Notes: generated by a model not told the origin, from the letters alone. A stretch of 64,000 bases of DNA from Pseudomonas brassicacearum subsp. brassicacearum (GCF_008801605.1 NZ_VZPJ01000009.1:124001-188000), one strand, 5' to 3'. Counted from the first letter of the stretch, positions 44,991 to 54,047 are shown. A program made the numbers and translations.

Positions 44991-45746
44991 TTAATTGACG
45001 AGTGTCTGGGCAAAACGCGGAGTGTAGATTGACTGGATGTTTTCCCAGCGCGAGCTACGACGGGGACTTGCTGCAAGTGCCGCTATGGAACCCACCTCGA
45101 TCGACGAAAACCAGAAAGCTGGGGACAGGCCGCGATTTGAGTTCAAGTCTAATCGGACCGCTTCATAATCCTGGTCTGCCCGCATTTTTCTTGCATCCGC
45201 AGCCCACAAGACCATTGTCGCGATTGATGATGAGGAGATGGAGACAGACTCCGATTTGAACTCATGATCACTTTCCAACCCACTGTAACGCCACCCTAAT
45301 GCTCGCCCCCTTCGGGCTCGGCTCGTGAAGAAGGCACGGAAACGACGGCAAGGGTTTAAATTGGACCAGGCCATATCCAAGCGTGCCTGCACCATCTCAT
45401 TCTTCGCCTGAACGATCTGCCCTGCCAAACTTAGCGCCCTCCTTTTGAACTCCCTGTGAAGCGCCTGCTCCTCGGTCTCGTTTCCCAGTGGCTTAACCTT
45501 CATCTCGGAAAATGTGAAAAGCGTTTTGTCGCTGAGCACACAAAACGTGCCGCGACATTTTTGTATTTCACCCAGAAAGACAAAATCGACCGAAATGAAC
45601 GCACGTTCGTCCATGTCTATGTAGTACAGCGGCTCACCCAGAAGGTTTCGAACTTTTCCGTCCTGGTGAATCCGGCCAAAGGGCGCCCCATCGCTGCCCC
45701 GGCCTTTGAAGACCAGGTAGCGGCCGTTCGTGTAGTTGTACGGCAT
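44991..45746 (-). CDS. Hypothetical protein whose C-terminal part runs through a palindromic element
   Basis: The 251-residue frame begins with a plausible strand-rich domain (YLVFKGRGSDGAPFGRI, ISVDFVFLGEIQ) and a helix near residues 90-130. From about residue 190 the frame passes through element E (45119-45181), so part of the C-terminus is translated repeat. The original gene may have been shorter or longer. The start at 45746 is the first ATG of the coding-like region. No family is recognised. Confidence 0.55.
   Translation of the reverse strand: MPYNYTNGRYLVFKGRGSDGAPFGRIHQDGKVRNLLGEPLYYIDMDERAFISVDFVFLGEIQKCRGTFCVLSDKTLFTFSEMKVKPLGNETEEQALHREFKRRALSLAGQIVQAKNEMVQARLDMAWSNLNPCRRFRAFFTSRARRGRALGWRYSGLESDHEFKSESVSISSSSIATMVLWAADARKMRADQDYEAVRLDLNSNRGLSPAFWFSSIEVGSIAALAASPRRSSRWENIQSIYTPRFAQTLVN
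45119..45181 (+). repeat. Palindromic element copy E, inside a reading frame
   Basis: CTGGGGACAGGCCGCGATT on the left, TAATCGGACCGCTTCATAAT in the core, CCTGGTCTGCCC on the right. It has no stop in the minus-strand frame of the gene at 44991-45746. Confidence 0.85.
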
Positions 45747-45847
45747 TAACGGTCCTCATTCCGAATAGACATCGGAACACATGGTTTGGCCATTCGCTGT
45801 CCCCATCCATGACCCTTTCACGCAACGCTATCAGGTCAGGATTACCG

Positions 45848-46048
45848 ATGCTCAATTTCTCCTGGCGACTGCTCGCCGAACTGCTGGCGCGCCCGGCAAT
45901 TGCCACCCGGGTCATCGAGCGTGCCCAGCGCCCGCCCCATGAGGGGACTACGCGGGCGCTGGGGACAGACCACGATCCTTTTCAACCACACGAATCATCG
46001 GCATTTTTCCAGCTTGAGATGGGGGGGATGGCATGGTCAAATAACTGA
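45848..46048 (+). pseudogene. Fragment of a small protein gene cut by a repeat half
   Basis: The ATG at 45848 opens MLNFSWRLLAELLARPAIA and continues as a basic helix (TRVIERAQR). At codon ~37 the frame enters the solitary element half F, and the remaining residues are repeat and flanking DNA. The N-terminal part resembles the start of small Pseudomonas proteins that continue with RTPYFH, so it looks like a truncated gene. That resemblance is from memory. Confidence 0.4.
45959..45978 (+). repeat. Palindromic element: solitary left half (copy F)
   Basis: CTGGGGACAGACCACGATCC is an almost perfect left arm; no core or right arm follows. Confidence 0.75.
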
Positions 46049-46112
46049 TAGCCTTTTGACATGGATATTTCAGTTGAAGCAGTACCGCGGACCCATCCTC
46101 TTTTTTTCAGCA

Positions 46113-46499
46113 ATGATCTCACTCTTTGTGCTGCTTCAACTCTGGCATGCACGGTCTGCTTCGGAAGACAAAAAGGAAGAGCGAGAACGCCAGCTTAAAG
46201 GGATCGCGCTCATCATGAATGCCCAGTCCCCGAAGATGATCGTTGACGCTCGCCTTGATTCGGTAACCTATAACGACGAAATCATGCGTATTTCCTACAC
46301 GCTTACAAAAACCTCGAAAGATGAAGTCGATTCCGACGTATTTACGAAGGACAAAAAGGCCCTTGCGGCCTCTGTATCCTGCGATGAAAAAGGCCTAGGA
46401 CCGTTCGTGAAGTCGGGGCTCTTGATCAAATACACAATCAATGACTCAAGCAGTGCTCCGATCGCTGACTTTCAAATAAGCAAGTCCGATTGCCTTTGA
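46113..46499 (+). CDS. Hypothetical membrane-anchored protein
   Basis: The ATG at 46113 gives 128 residues with an N-terminal hydrophobic segment (MISLFVLLQLW), a charged linker (SASEDKKEERERQLKG) and a soluble domain with SVTYNDEIMRISYTLTK and a Cys near each end. In-frame TTG codons at 46056 and 46074 would lengthen the membrane segment and may be the real start. The family is unknown. The IS66 element starts just downstream. Confidence 0.6.
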   Translation: MISLFVLLQLWHARSASEDKKEERERQLKGIALIMNAQSPKMIVDARLDSVTYNDEIMRISYTLTKTSKDEVDSDVFTKDKKALAASVSCDEKGLGPFVKSGLLIKYTINDSSSAPIADFQISKSDCL

Positions 46500-46617
46500 A
46501 GGTCAGCCCTGAATAGTAACCGGCCGGCTAACACGCCTTACTGACCCCACCGCCAAAGGCGATGGTGTCCACCTCATCTAAGTGGACACCAGTTCTAGCC
46601 TTTCAAGAGGGTCTTTC

Positions 46618-46949
46618 ATGCAGCCACAACGCCGTTCCTATTCCAAGTCGTTCAAGGCTCAAGTCATTCAGGAGTGCGCCCAGCCCGGAGCCTCGATTGC
46701 CAGCATCGCGCTGAACCACAGCCTCAACGCGAACCTCGTCCACAAGTGGATTCGGCTGCAACCGCAGAAAAGCACGGCGCTACAACCCGCTTTGTCTCAC
46801 TGCCCATGCCACTCGCCAGCGCGGAGTCGCAAGCGGCATCATCGAACATCAGCGTTGAGATCCAGCATCCGCGCGGCACCGTAAAAATTAGTAGGCCAGC
46901 GGACAGCGCGGCTGTCTGTGCGACCTTTCTTCGAGACCTATTGCGATGA
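46618..46949 (+). pseudogene. tnpA: IS66 tnpA, frameshifted
   Basis: The first frame encodes the helix-turn-helix part (FKAQVIQECAQPGASIASIA, HKWIRLQPQKSTALQPA). The rest of the protein (SLPMPLASAES, ISVEIQHPRGTVKISRPAD, CATFLRDLLR) is in another frame ending at 46949. The switch falls at 46790-46794, where GCTTTGTC would join both parts as GCTTTTGTC, so one T seems to be missing. The stop overlaps the tnpB start as in intact copies. Confidence 0.85.
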
Positions 46950-47281
46950 TCCGCATCAACGCCATCTGGCTCGCCACCGACCCTATGGACATGCGCGCCG
47001 GGACTGACACCGCGCTGGCGCGGGTGGTGGCCGTGTTCGGTGCGGCGCAGCCGCACTGTGCTTATTTGTTTGCTAACCGCCGCGCCAATCGCCTGAAAGT
47101 GTTGGTGCACGATGGCCTAGGTATCTGGCTGGCGGCTCGCCGATTGCATCAAGGCAAGTTCTTCTGGCCAGGTTCTCGTCATGGCCTTCAGCTAGAGTTG
47201 AGCGATGAACAGCTTCGGGCTTTGGTGCTGGGTTTGCCTTGGCAAAGAGTCGGGCAAAACAGCGCGATTACCATGATGTAA
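46946..47281 (+). CDS. tnpB: IS66 accessory protein TnpB
   Basis: A 111-residue protein with the classic IS66 Orf2 features: LATDPMDMRAGTDTALARVV, CAYLFANRRANRLKVLVHDG and GIWLAARRLHQGKFFWP. It is needed for IS66 transposition along with TnpA and TnpC. Full length, with no damage visible. Confidence 0.95.
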   Translation: MIRINAIWLATDPMDMRAGTDTALARVVAVFGAAQPHCAYLFANRRANRLKVLVHDGLGIWLAARRLHQGKFFWPGSRHGLQLELSDEQLRALVLGLPWQRVGQNSAITMM

Positions 47282-47362
47282 CACCTGCTCTGGTCAGCGT
47301 CGTCAGGCAATTGTCCGATGAGCCTATCGTCGGTAATGTTCTGTTCTGGCAAAATCGGCCGC

Positions 47363-48985
47363 ATGACTTCGCTACCCAATCTCGACCAACTAAGCCCTGA
47401 AAAACTGCGCACTATCGCGGTGCAGTTGATGCAGCGCGTCGAGAGTCTCGATCAAAAAGTCGAGTGCATGGACAAGCAGATCCACCACTACAAAACGGTC
47501 AACGACAAGCTGACCCATGAGATCGCACAGCTCAAGCGTTTCAAGTTTGCCAAGCGCAGCGAGCAACTAAACCTGTATCAAGCCAGTCTGCTCGATGAGC
47601 ATATCGACGTCGACATCGTGGTCATCGAAGCTGCGCTTGAGGCGCTGCAACTCGCTCCAACCCCTGCCGTGGCCCGGCAGAAACCAAAACGCACCGCCTT
47701 GCCGTCCGAGTTTCCGCGCACGAAGATCCATCACGAACCCGATAACACGCAGTGCAGCTGTGGCTGCGCTCTCAAGCGTATCGGTGAGGACGTCAGTGAG
47801 AAACTCGACTACACGCCCGGCGTGTTCACTGTCGAACAGCACATCCGTGGCAAGTGGGTTTGTGATCAATGCGAAACGCTGATCCAGGCACCGGTTCCGG
47901 CGCAAATCATCGACAAAGGCATCCCCACGGCAGGTCTGCTGGCTCAAGTGATGATCGCCAAATACGGTGATCATTTGCCGCTGTACCGTCAGGAAAAGAT
48001 CTTTGGTAGGGCCGGCCTCGCCATCCCGCGCTCGACCTTGGCGCAGTGGGTCGGTCTCTGCGGTGTGCAACTGCAACCGCTGGTTGATGCGCTGCGCGAA
48101 GTGGTACTTGCCCACAACGTGGTGCACGCCGATGAAACGCCGGTACAGGTGCTCATGCCTAGCGAGAAGAAAACCCATCGAGCATACGTCTGGGCCTACG
48201 CGACCACCGCGTCTGCCGATGTCCGCGCGATGGTGTACGACTTCAGTCCAAGCCGCTCGGGCGACCACTCTCGTGCCTTCCTGCAAGACTGGAAAGGCAA
48301 ACTGGTGTGCGACGATTTTGGTGGCTACAAGGCCAGTTTTGCACTGGGCGTCACCGAAATTGGCTGCATGGCCCATGCCCGGCGCAAGTTCTTCGACCTG
48401 CATGCCACCAACAAAAGCACGCTCGCCGAGCAAGCCCTGGGCTATATCCAGTTGCTGTACGAAATCGAAAGTGAAATCCGCGACCTGGAGCCAGATGCAC
48501 GGCGACGAATACGACAAGAAAAAGCTGTCCCCGTGATTGACATGCTGCACGCCTGGATGATCGCCCAGCGTGAGCTTGTGCACGATGGCGTGGCCATCGC
48601 CAGGGCTCTGGATTACAGTCTGAAACGCTGGACGGCGTTGTCACGTTATCTGGATGACGGTGCGGTGCCTATTGATAACAACCATATAGAGCAGCAAATC
48701 CGGCCATGGGCTCTTGGGCGCAAGAACTGGCTCTTTGCGGGGTCGTTACGCAGCGGTCAACGCGCGGCTGCGCTGATGAGCCTGATCCAATCGGCCAAGC
48801 TTAACGGGCATGATCCGTATGCTTATCTCAAAGATGTACTAACGCGGCTGCCGACGCAGCGCGCCAGTGGGATCGCCGAGCTGTTGCCGCATAACTGGTT
48901 GCCGTTACGCAACCTGTACCTACCGCCTGCAACACAGCACCTTGGCCGCCCAGACAAAGATCAAGTCACGGGAACGAAAGCGTAA
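47363..48985 (+). CDS. tnpC: IS66 transposase TnpC (DDE)
   Basis: A 540-residue transposase: N-terminal coiled-coil (RVESLDQKVECMDKQIHHYK), zinc-finger-like CSCGC and CDQC, and the catalytic core with HADETPVQVL and CDDFGGYK for the two aspartates and NNHIEQQIRPWALGRKNWLF for the glutamate. I start at the ATG at 47363 (MTSLPNLDQLSPEKL). The frame is intact. Confidence 0.95.
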   Translation: MTSLPNLDQLSPEKLRTIAVQLMQRVESLDQKVECMDKQIHHYKTVNDKLTHEIAQLKRFKFAKRSEQLNLYQASLLDEHIDVDIVVIEAALEALQLAPTPAVARQKPKRTALPSEFPRTKIHHEPDNTQCSCGCALKRIGEDVSEKLDYTPGVFTVEQHIRGKWVCDQCETLIQAPVPAQIIDKGIPTAGLLAQVMIAKYGDHLPLYRQEKIFGRAGLAIPRSTLAQWVGLCGVQLQPLVDALREVVLAHNVVHADETPVQVLMPSEKKTHRAYVWAYATTASADVRAMVYDFSPSRSGDHSRAFLQDWKGKLVCDDFGGYKASFALGVTEIGCMAHARRKFFDLHATNKSTLAEQALGYIQLLYEIESEIRDLEPDARRRIRQEKAVPVIDMLHAWMIAQRELVHDGVAIARALDYSLKRWTALSRYLDDGAVPIDNNHIEQQIRPWALGRKNWLFAGSLRSGQRAAALMSLIQSAKLNGHDPYAYLKDVLTRLPTQRASGIAELLPHNWLPLRNLYLPPATQHLGRPDKDQVTGTKA

Positions 48986-49137
48986 GGACGGAGATGGTAT
49001 CGAGGACGATGAGCCGTTTTGATCCGCACCATAAGTGCCCTGCTGCATGCCTGCATGCGGTCGGGCCCGATGCGTCTTCAACCGGAACACTGCTGCTAAG
49101 CTTATCCATAATTGCTGGGGCAAAAGTCAGCAATCCG

Positions 49138-49198
49138 TCCTGGGTCAATTTTCCATCGGCAGGGTGGGTCAGTTTTCAATCAGCGCCAACACACAGTG
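49138..49198. repeat. Possible remnant of an IS end
   Basis: Two similar segments, GGGTCAATTTTCCATCGGC and GGGTCAGTTTTCAATCAGC, follow each other at 49142 and 49166. They resemble the repeated end sequences of IS21-like elements as I remember them. No transposase gene accompanies them. Confidence 0.3.
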
Positions 49199-49207
49199 CT
49201 TTGTTAC

Positions 49208-50053
49208 TCAAAACCGCCCAGTCTGAAAGTCGACAAACGCCTCTTGAATCTCTTCCTCTGTATTCATCACGAACGGGCCTCCAAGAGCGATAGGTTCGCG
49301 CAATGGACTGCCTGAGAAGAACAGCAACCGGGCATCCGTATTCTCGGCGCTGAGCGTGACCTCTGACTGCCCACTTTTCTCAGAGCGGGTCAGCCATGCC
49401 AGTTGGCTGGCCGGGACGAGCCTCCCAGCCTCCCCAATTTTCGGTATGCCTGCCAAGACGTACATGAAAGCGTTGTCTGTGGCTGGGAGCATCTGCCGAA
49501 ATGACGCTCCGCGCTCAATTCGCACATCCAGCATTATGATTGGAACATGATTGAGAGTGGACGAGCTTACGCTCCCGGACTGACCCGAGAAGACTCGAAC
49601 CTCGACCCCCGGCTCTCGCCTGACGGGCATCGTGCTGCCAGCTAGATCCTGATAACGCGGCTCGGACATCTTCAGTGCCGCTGGCAAGTTCACCCATAGT
49701 TGCAACGTATGGGCAATCGTTCCTGGAAGCGCATTTTCTTCGTGGTAAACCCCTCGACCCGCTGTCATCCATTGAGCGCCGTCTACTTTGATCATGCCCC
49801 CATTCCCAGCGCTGTCACGATGCTCGACAACCCCATCAATCACAAAGGTCACTGTCTCCATGCCTCGGTGTGGATGACGAGGAAATGCTCCACGGGGCAT
49901 CCAGTCCTCGGCCATCACTACGAAGGGATCGGAAAAGGTTGGATCACCATCTATCAGTCGGCGAGCCCGATGCCCGGCCATACGTCCAGCTGAGGTGTCA
50001 GGGTTAGCAACACGAGCTACCTCACGAACGAACATCGGCTCGTCAGTCTTCAT
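49208..50053 (-). CDS. Pirin family protein
   Basis: A 281-residue bicupin. The N-terminal cupin has the metal-binding segment HPHRGMETVTFVIDG, EHRDSAGN and YHEENALPG, while the second cupin is less conserved. Some bacterial pirins have quercetinase-like activity and others act as redox regulators. I prefer the ATG at 50053, eight bases after AAGG, over 50059. It is the third gene of an azoR operon, ten bases after the oxidoreductase. Confidence 0.9.
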   Translation of the reverse strand: MKTDEPMFVREVARVANPDTSAGRMAGHRARRLIDGDPTFSDPFVVMAEDWMPRGAFPRHPHRGMETVTFVIDGVVEHRDSAGNGGMIKVDGAQWMTAGRGVYHEENALPGTIAHTLQLWVNLPAALKMSEPRYQDLAGSTMPVRREPGVEVRVFSGQSGSVSSSTLNHVPIIMLDVRIERGASFRQMLPATDNAFMYVLAGIPKIGEAGRLVPASQLAWLTRSEKSGQSEVTLSAENTDARLLFFSGSPLREPIALGGPFVMNTEEEIQEAFVDFQTGRF

Positions 50054-50063
50054 GCTCATCGCC

Positions 50064-50657
50064 TTATTTGAGTGGATGCTCGATCAAGTTGTGAAGCACC
50101 AGTGGGCCAGGAATGTGAAGAAGGCGACCACCTTCATCGATTCGCCCGACAAGGATTGGCGAGAACCCGAGTTGCTCTGCTAAGGCTTTGACGGTCGAGG
50201 CAGCTTTTTCGTCGTTGCTGGAGACGAATACGACACGCCGTCCGCCATCCTGAGAGGGATCTCGGGCCAGTACGCCAGCCGGAAGTTGGTTGAAAGCTTT
50301 GACGACCGACGCGCCTGGCAGCGCTTGGGCAACAATGTCAGAAGAGAGCCGTCCCGCAAGTGTTTCCGGTGGTACACCATAGGCGTTGGTCTGATCGATG
50401 ATGATCTTGCCAGCCCAGTCGGATCGACTACGAGCGAGAGCCTCCACTGCGATAAATGGAAGTGCCAGGAATAGAACGTCGGCAGAGAGCACCTCTTCCA
50501 AAGAGGTGGCTGTGACCATTTCTCCCAACTCTGCTGTGAGGGGGAGAATCGTTTCTGGCCCTCTAGTGTTCGCAATAGATACTGGAATCGCGACCCGGGC
50601 AAATTGGCGAGCAATGGCGGTTCCGACGTTACCGGAACCAATAATGGCGTATTTCAT
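50064..50657 (-). CDS. NADP-binding oxidoreductase (F420-dependent NADP reductase-like)
   Basis: A 197-residue Rossmann protein opening with MKYAIIGSGNVGTAIARQFA and the NADP-preferring NTRGPE segment, then KIIIDQTNAYG and VVKAFNQLPAGVLA, typical of the NpdG-like group. CAGGAG precedes the ATG at 50657. Pseudomonas does not use F420 in general, so a flavin or quinone substrate is more likely. It lies between azoR and the pirin gene. Confidence 0.85.
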   Translation of the reverse strand: MKYAIIGSGNVGTAIARQFARVAIPVSIANTRGPETILPLTAELGEMVTATSLEEVLSADVLFLALPFIAVEALARSRSDWAGKIIIDQTNAYGVPPETLAGRLSSDIVAQALPGASVVKAFNQLPAGVLARDPSQDGGRRVVFVSSNDEKAASTVKALAEQLGFSPILVGRIDEGGRLLHIPGPLVLHNLIEHPLK

Positions 50658-50694
50658 TTTCGAACTCCTGAAGAAAAAATGAAAATTGATTTGA

Positions 50695-51303
50695 TCAAGC
50701 GCCAATCGTGGCGATTTCTTGAAGAGCCCTATTTATCGCCTCATCCTTGGCCTCTGGACTTACAGCCAAGCCTTCCGCGCGCACGACTCGTGTATCCGTG
50801 ACGCCCAGAAATCCCAATAGCCCGATCAAGTAGCTCTCTTGATGTTCTAAAGCTGCCGCAGGACTACCTGGCGAATACACACCACCACGTGATGAAGCGA
50901 CGTAAGCCTGCTTTCCTTTCAAGAGGCCTTCTGGGCCAGTGGCGGTGTATTGGAACGATTTGCCTGATATCGCGACCCGGTCAATCCAGGACTTGAGCGT
51001 GCTCGGGATCGTCAGGTTGTACATAGGCGCGCCTATTACCACGATCTGCGAATCGAGGAGTTCTTGCAGATAGCTATTTCCCTTGAAAAGGTCGTTCACC
51101 AACATTGGGTCTTTGGCCACAGTGCCTTGCCAGGCTGATAGATGCTCCAAGGAAAGATGTAGTGCAGGGTCTTGGCCGAGATCTCGGTAAATCACCTTGC
51201 TGTCCGGGTGGAGCGCAGCGAGGCGCGCGACGATCTGCGAAGACAGGGTACGGCTGACAGACGCGTCGCCTAGGATGCTGGCGTCAAGATGGAGGATTTG
51301 CAT
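50695..51303 (-). CDS. azoR: FMN-dependent NADH:quinone/azo reductase
   Basis: A 202-residue flavodoxin-fold enzyme with MQILHLDASILGDASVSRTL binding the FMN phosphate, IGAPMYNLTIPSTLKSWIDR and VASSRGGVYSPG around the flavin. AzoR-type enzymes reduce azo dyes and quinones by two electrons and protect against thiol and quinone stress. GGTGA lies upstream of the ATG at 51303. First gene of a three-gene unit divergent from a LysR gene. Confidence 0.92.
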   Translation of the reverse strand: MQILHLDASILGDASVSRTLSSQIVARLAALHPDSKVIYRDLGQDPALHLSLEHLSAWQGTVAKDPMLVNDLFKGNSYLQELLDSQIVVIGAPMYNLTIPSTLKSWIDRVAISGKSFQYTATGPEGLLKGKQAYVASSRGGVYSPGSPAAALEHQESYLIGLLGFLGVTDTRVVRAEGLAVSPEAKDEAINRALQEIATIGA

Positions 51304-51419
51304 TTCAGTCACCAAGCTTACGGTTTAATGGGCATGTGAAAGATGAGCTGTTCTTGAGGATCTGAAAAGACGGTATATTGAGATGCTATGTATCGCTAAT
51401 TCGGATGGATGGGGGCGGG

Positions 51420-52319
51420 ATGCTCGACGGTGTATCGCTTGATCAGCTAAGAACATTTGTCGCTGCCGTAGACGAAGGCAGTTTTTCTGCGGCCGCGAGG
51501 AAACTCAACAGGGTGCAATCGGCAGTGAGCGGCTGGGTGAGCGGCTTGGAGGATCAGATTGGGGTAACGCTTTTTGATCGTTCAGGTCGTTTCCCCAAAT
51601 TGACACCCCAAGGTGCTCTGCTGCTGACAGATGCGCGCAGCATCATTTCGGCCGTCGACACTCTGAAGGCGCGAGCCAAGCTCATGACGTCAGGGCTGGA
51701 ACCTGAATTATCCGTAGTAGTTGACGTGTTCTTTCCGACGTCTGCCATTACTGCCGTAGTCAAAGAGTTTGCCGAGCGATTCCCGCATACCCGCCTAAAG
51801 ATTTTCGTCGAAGGCCTCGGTGCGGGCTATCAACCGATACTCGATGGTCGGTGCAGCCTTGGTATCCTGGCATCACTGCCAGTTTCATTCCCCACCCTGT
51901 CAATCGAGAGAATTGGCGAATTCTCTTTAGTGGTGGTGGCATCAGTTGATCATCCGCTATCCAGGCTGAGTGGGAAGATTCCTCGGCGGGAATTGGCCAA
52001 GCACGTTCAACTGGTGCTGACTGATCGATCAGAACTGCTGGCGGGGAAGGACTTTGGCGTGCTGTCGCCTTCGACCTGGCGTCTGGCTGATCTATCGACG
52101 AAGTACGCGTTCCTCAAGGATGGTGTTGGATGGGGCAGCATGCCTTGGCACATGGTCGAACAGGACTTAGTTGCTGGCGCTCTGGCTACGCTCGATGTGG
52201 AAGGTTCGCCGAAGGAGGGAGTTAAAATAGATATCTGCGCAGTTCACGCGACAGACTCACTGCCGGGGCCAGCTGGACAATGGCTGATTGATCGACTCAG
52301 TTGCTCCCCAATCTATTGA
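51420..52319 (+). CDS. LysR-family regulator of the azoR unit
   Basis: A 299-residue regulator with the LysR start LDGVSLDQLRTFVAAVDEGS and helix-turn-helix (SAAARKLNRVQSAVSGWVS). The ATG at 51405 is an in-frame alternative. It is divergent from azoR with 116 bases between the starts, so it probably responds to a quinone-like or oxidative signal and controls that operon. Confidence 0.9.
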   Translation: MLDGVSLDQLRTFVAAVDEGSFSAAARKLNRVQSAVSGWVSGLEDQIGVTLFDRSGRFPKLTPQGALLLTDARSIISAVDTLKARAKLMTSGLEPELSVVVDVFFPTSAITAVVKEFAERFPHTRLKIFVEGLGAGYQPILDGRCSLGILASLPVSFPTLSIERIGEFSLVVVASVDHPLSRLSGKIPRRELAKHVQLVLTDRSELLAGKDFGVLSPSTWRLADLSTKYAFLKDGVGWGSMPWHMVEQDLVAGALATLDVEGSPKEGVKIDICAVHATDSLPGPAGQWLIDRLSCSPIY

Positions 52320-52500
52320 CCACGATGCTCGAAATTTCTGGGCCGTGGTCGCGGAGATCTTCGTGTTGACTGAAGACTGCCGATGGAACAGGGGGTAGTG
52401 TTGCGGGGGGAGTTTGTATCAGGAGAGGCGCCGGTCAGTTTCACAAGGTGTGTTTGGTGTTCGCTTACCCTGAATAAGCTCGCCTCTCGCGCGTAGGGGA

Positions 52501-52568
52501 CTGGGGACAGACCACGGTTTAGAGTTCACTTGTAATCGGACCGTCTCATAATCGTAGTCCGTCCCCAG
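52501..52568 (+). repeat. Palindromic element copy G (most complete)
   Basis: CTGGGGAC at the left end and GTCCCCAG at the right end are perfect inverted termini. Between them are AGACCACGGTTT, the core TAATCGGACCGTCTCATA and ATCGTAGTCC. It lies 44 bases 3' of the minus-strand gene ending at 52613. Confidence 0.92.
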
Positions 52569-52612
52569 TTCTCCTTTTGCGAAACGGGCGGCTTATAAGT
52601 CGCCCGTCTTCA

Positions 52613-52885
52613 TTATTCCGCCGCCTGCGCCCGCAATCGTCTTCCAATCACATCCATGACATCACAACCATCACGTAACGATGTGGTCAGCAATTTACAA
52701 AAATCCGTCAGCACCACCGTGTCTGAGCTGATGTCCGAGCGAAACGCGATATTTTCCAAGACTTGGGTCACCGTGCGGATGCGGTAATCGGCGGTTTCGA
52801 AAAGGACGTCCAGAGGCGCTTCGGTGTCGATGAGCAGGGTCGCGGGGATGCAGTCGATGCCGGTGATGGGCATGTATCGGGTCAT
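52613..52885 (-). CDS. Small hypothetical protein, DUF3077/DUF6124-like
   Basis: A 90-residue protein with IDTEAPLDVLFETADYRI followed by helices (VLTDFCKLLTTSLRDGC), loosely like the small Pseudomonas DUF3077 or DUF6124 proteins. I choose the ATG at 52885 with AAGG eight bases upstream; 52900 would add five residues. Function unknown. Confidence 0.6.
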   Translation of the reverse strand: MTRYMPITGIDCIPATLLIDTEAPLDVLFETADYRIRTVTQVLENIAFRSDISSDTVVLTDFCKLLTTSLRDGCDVMDVIGRRLRAQAAE

Positions 52886-53131
52886 GAGCAGTACCTTCAT
52901 TCAATTGATTTAGGAGCAGGAGCTTCTGCGCTTCATTCAATCGAGTCGCCAAACCCGAATCGCCATCTGTGCGACACAAAGACAATAAGTTGCATACCCA
53001 AATGCTGCAATGCGCTCGTTTCCGAGGTTTGTGTAGGAATTTGCGTCAATGCCTCTCGCGGCGCTCGTTTGAGCCCTTATAGCAGCGCTGCCGCGAGTTC
53101 TAAAGATATCTTCTGGCGTGACGCTTCGTGT

Positions 53132-53749
53132 TTAGCTCTTGAAAAGCTCATTGCACCGGGTACACCACCCTTCAGCTGCGCTCCGGCTCATTGGAAAACG
53201 GAGGAGAGGATGACTTGTATCGGCAACCGTCAAAACCAGTGAGAATCCTATGAATCTACGCCGAATCTCGTCGGCTGGAACGCTCATGCCTGCCCCATCG
53301 ACTATTTGAATAACGCCGCCCGACACCATGCTGTCAATCTGTTGCCACTCGCATTGCCAGCCTGTTACCCACGTGAAGTCTCGAATTTGATAGTCGCCGG
53401 TGGTGCTTTGGCATTGAGCGAGTTTCTTGTTGGAGAGGTCAAAGACAAAAAATAGGGGACTTGGATAGCCGAGCAGCTGCGTAGCGTCAAGGCTCAGACC
53501 TTCTTTTAGGTTGATGGATGCTACAAGTGCTTTTGCTCGTCTCTTGCGCCGTATCAAGTGCCATATGGCGAGGCAAAAAATAGAAACAGAAGCCAGGAAG
53601 AGCTGACGTCCTTCGACTGAAAGCTTATCGGGCCAAAACTCTATCATGCCCCACAAGAGTCCTATCGTCGTAAGCCCCGATAACCAAGCGGCGGGGATCA
53701 CTATACTGTTAGCGAGGCTAGCTCCGAGCGTCCTCAAACAGCTTGTCAT
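53132..53749 (-). CDS. Hypothetical membrane protein (205 aa)
   Basis: Two hydrophobic segments (IVIPAAWLSGLTTIGLLWG and LFLASVSIFCLAIWHLI) form an N-terminal hairpin, followed by a basic stretch (RRKRRAKA) and a soluble cytoplasmic domain of about 130 residues with PLFFVFDLSNKKLAQCQS and a Cys pair (CTRC) at the end. No family is recognised; the ribosome site is weak. Confidence 0.6.
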   Translation of the reverse strand: MTSCLRTLGASLANSIVIPAAWLSGLTTIGLLWGMIEFWPDKLSVEGRQLFLASVSIFCLAIWHLIRRKRRAKALVASINLKEGLSLDATQLLGYPSPLFFVFDLSNKKLAQCQSTTGDYQIRDFTWVTGWQCEWQQIDSMVSGGVIQIVDGAGMSVPADEIRRRFIGFSLVLTVADTSHPLLRFPMSRSAAEGWCTRCNELFKS

Positions 53750-53898
53750 ACTGCATCCAATATCATTTATAGAAGAACTCGTAGGTTATCACTCACAGAG
53801 CGCTGACTTATAGGACTTGGCCCGCAATGCGCGGGTACGTGCCTTGAACTGGGCTTCGTTTGTTTTTTTACGCTAGGAACCTCACCGCTGGCCGGCTA

Positions 53899-54047
53899 AC
53901 CTATTCAGTCTTCCAGAGCCATCATCGACGTATGCAAATACGCCCATAAACGCGGCTGGCTAGAGGGCAAGCTGTTGCTGTTGGTTGAGTACTTTCCGCC
54001 GACATGGCGAGCGATTAACAAGCGCCTGTTTTCATACTCGACGTAAT
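53899..54047 (+). pseudogene. Possible gene remnant (open frame without start)
   Basis: A 49-codon frame with no ATG encodes ...RAIIDVCKYAHKRGWLEG, then KLLLLVEYFPPTWRAINKR and a stop. It looks more protein-like than the flanking DNA, so it may be the 3' end of a lost gene. The rest of the 53750-54123 gap holds only element H. Confidence 0.3.

Larger units (their letters stand above)
46618..48985 (+). mobile_element. IS66-family insertion sequence (ends not resolved)
   Basis: Three genes in the order tnpA-tnpB-tnpC identify IS66. The coordinates cover the coding part only; I could not find a clean pair of terminal inverted repeats or the 8-base target duplication. A perfect hairpin GGTGTCCAC/GTGGACACC lies at 46564-46590 just upstream and may belong to the element or to an older IS end. 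Because tnpA is frameshifted, the copy is probably inactive unless helped in trans. Confidence 0.88.

Noticed and set aside
46564..46590. GGTGTCCAC hairpin as the left terminal repeat of the IS66 element
   Set aside because: No matching copy was found after tnpC, so it cannot be assigned as a terminal repeat.
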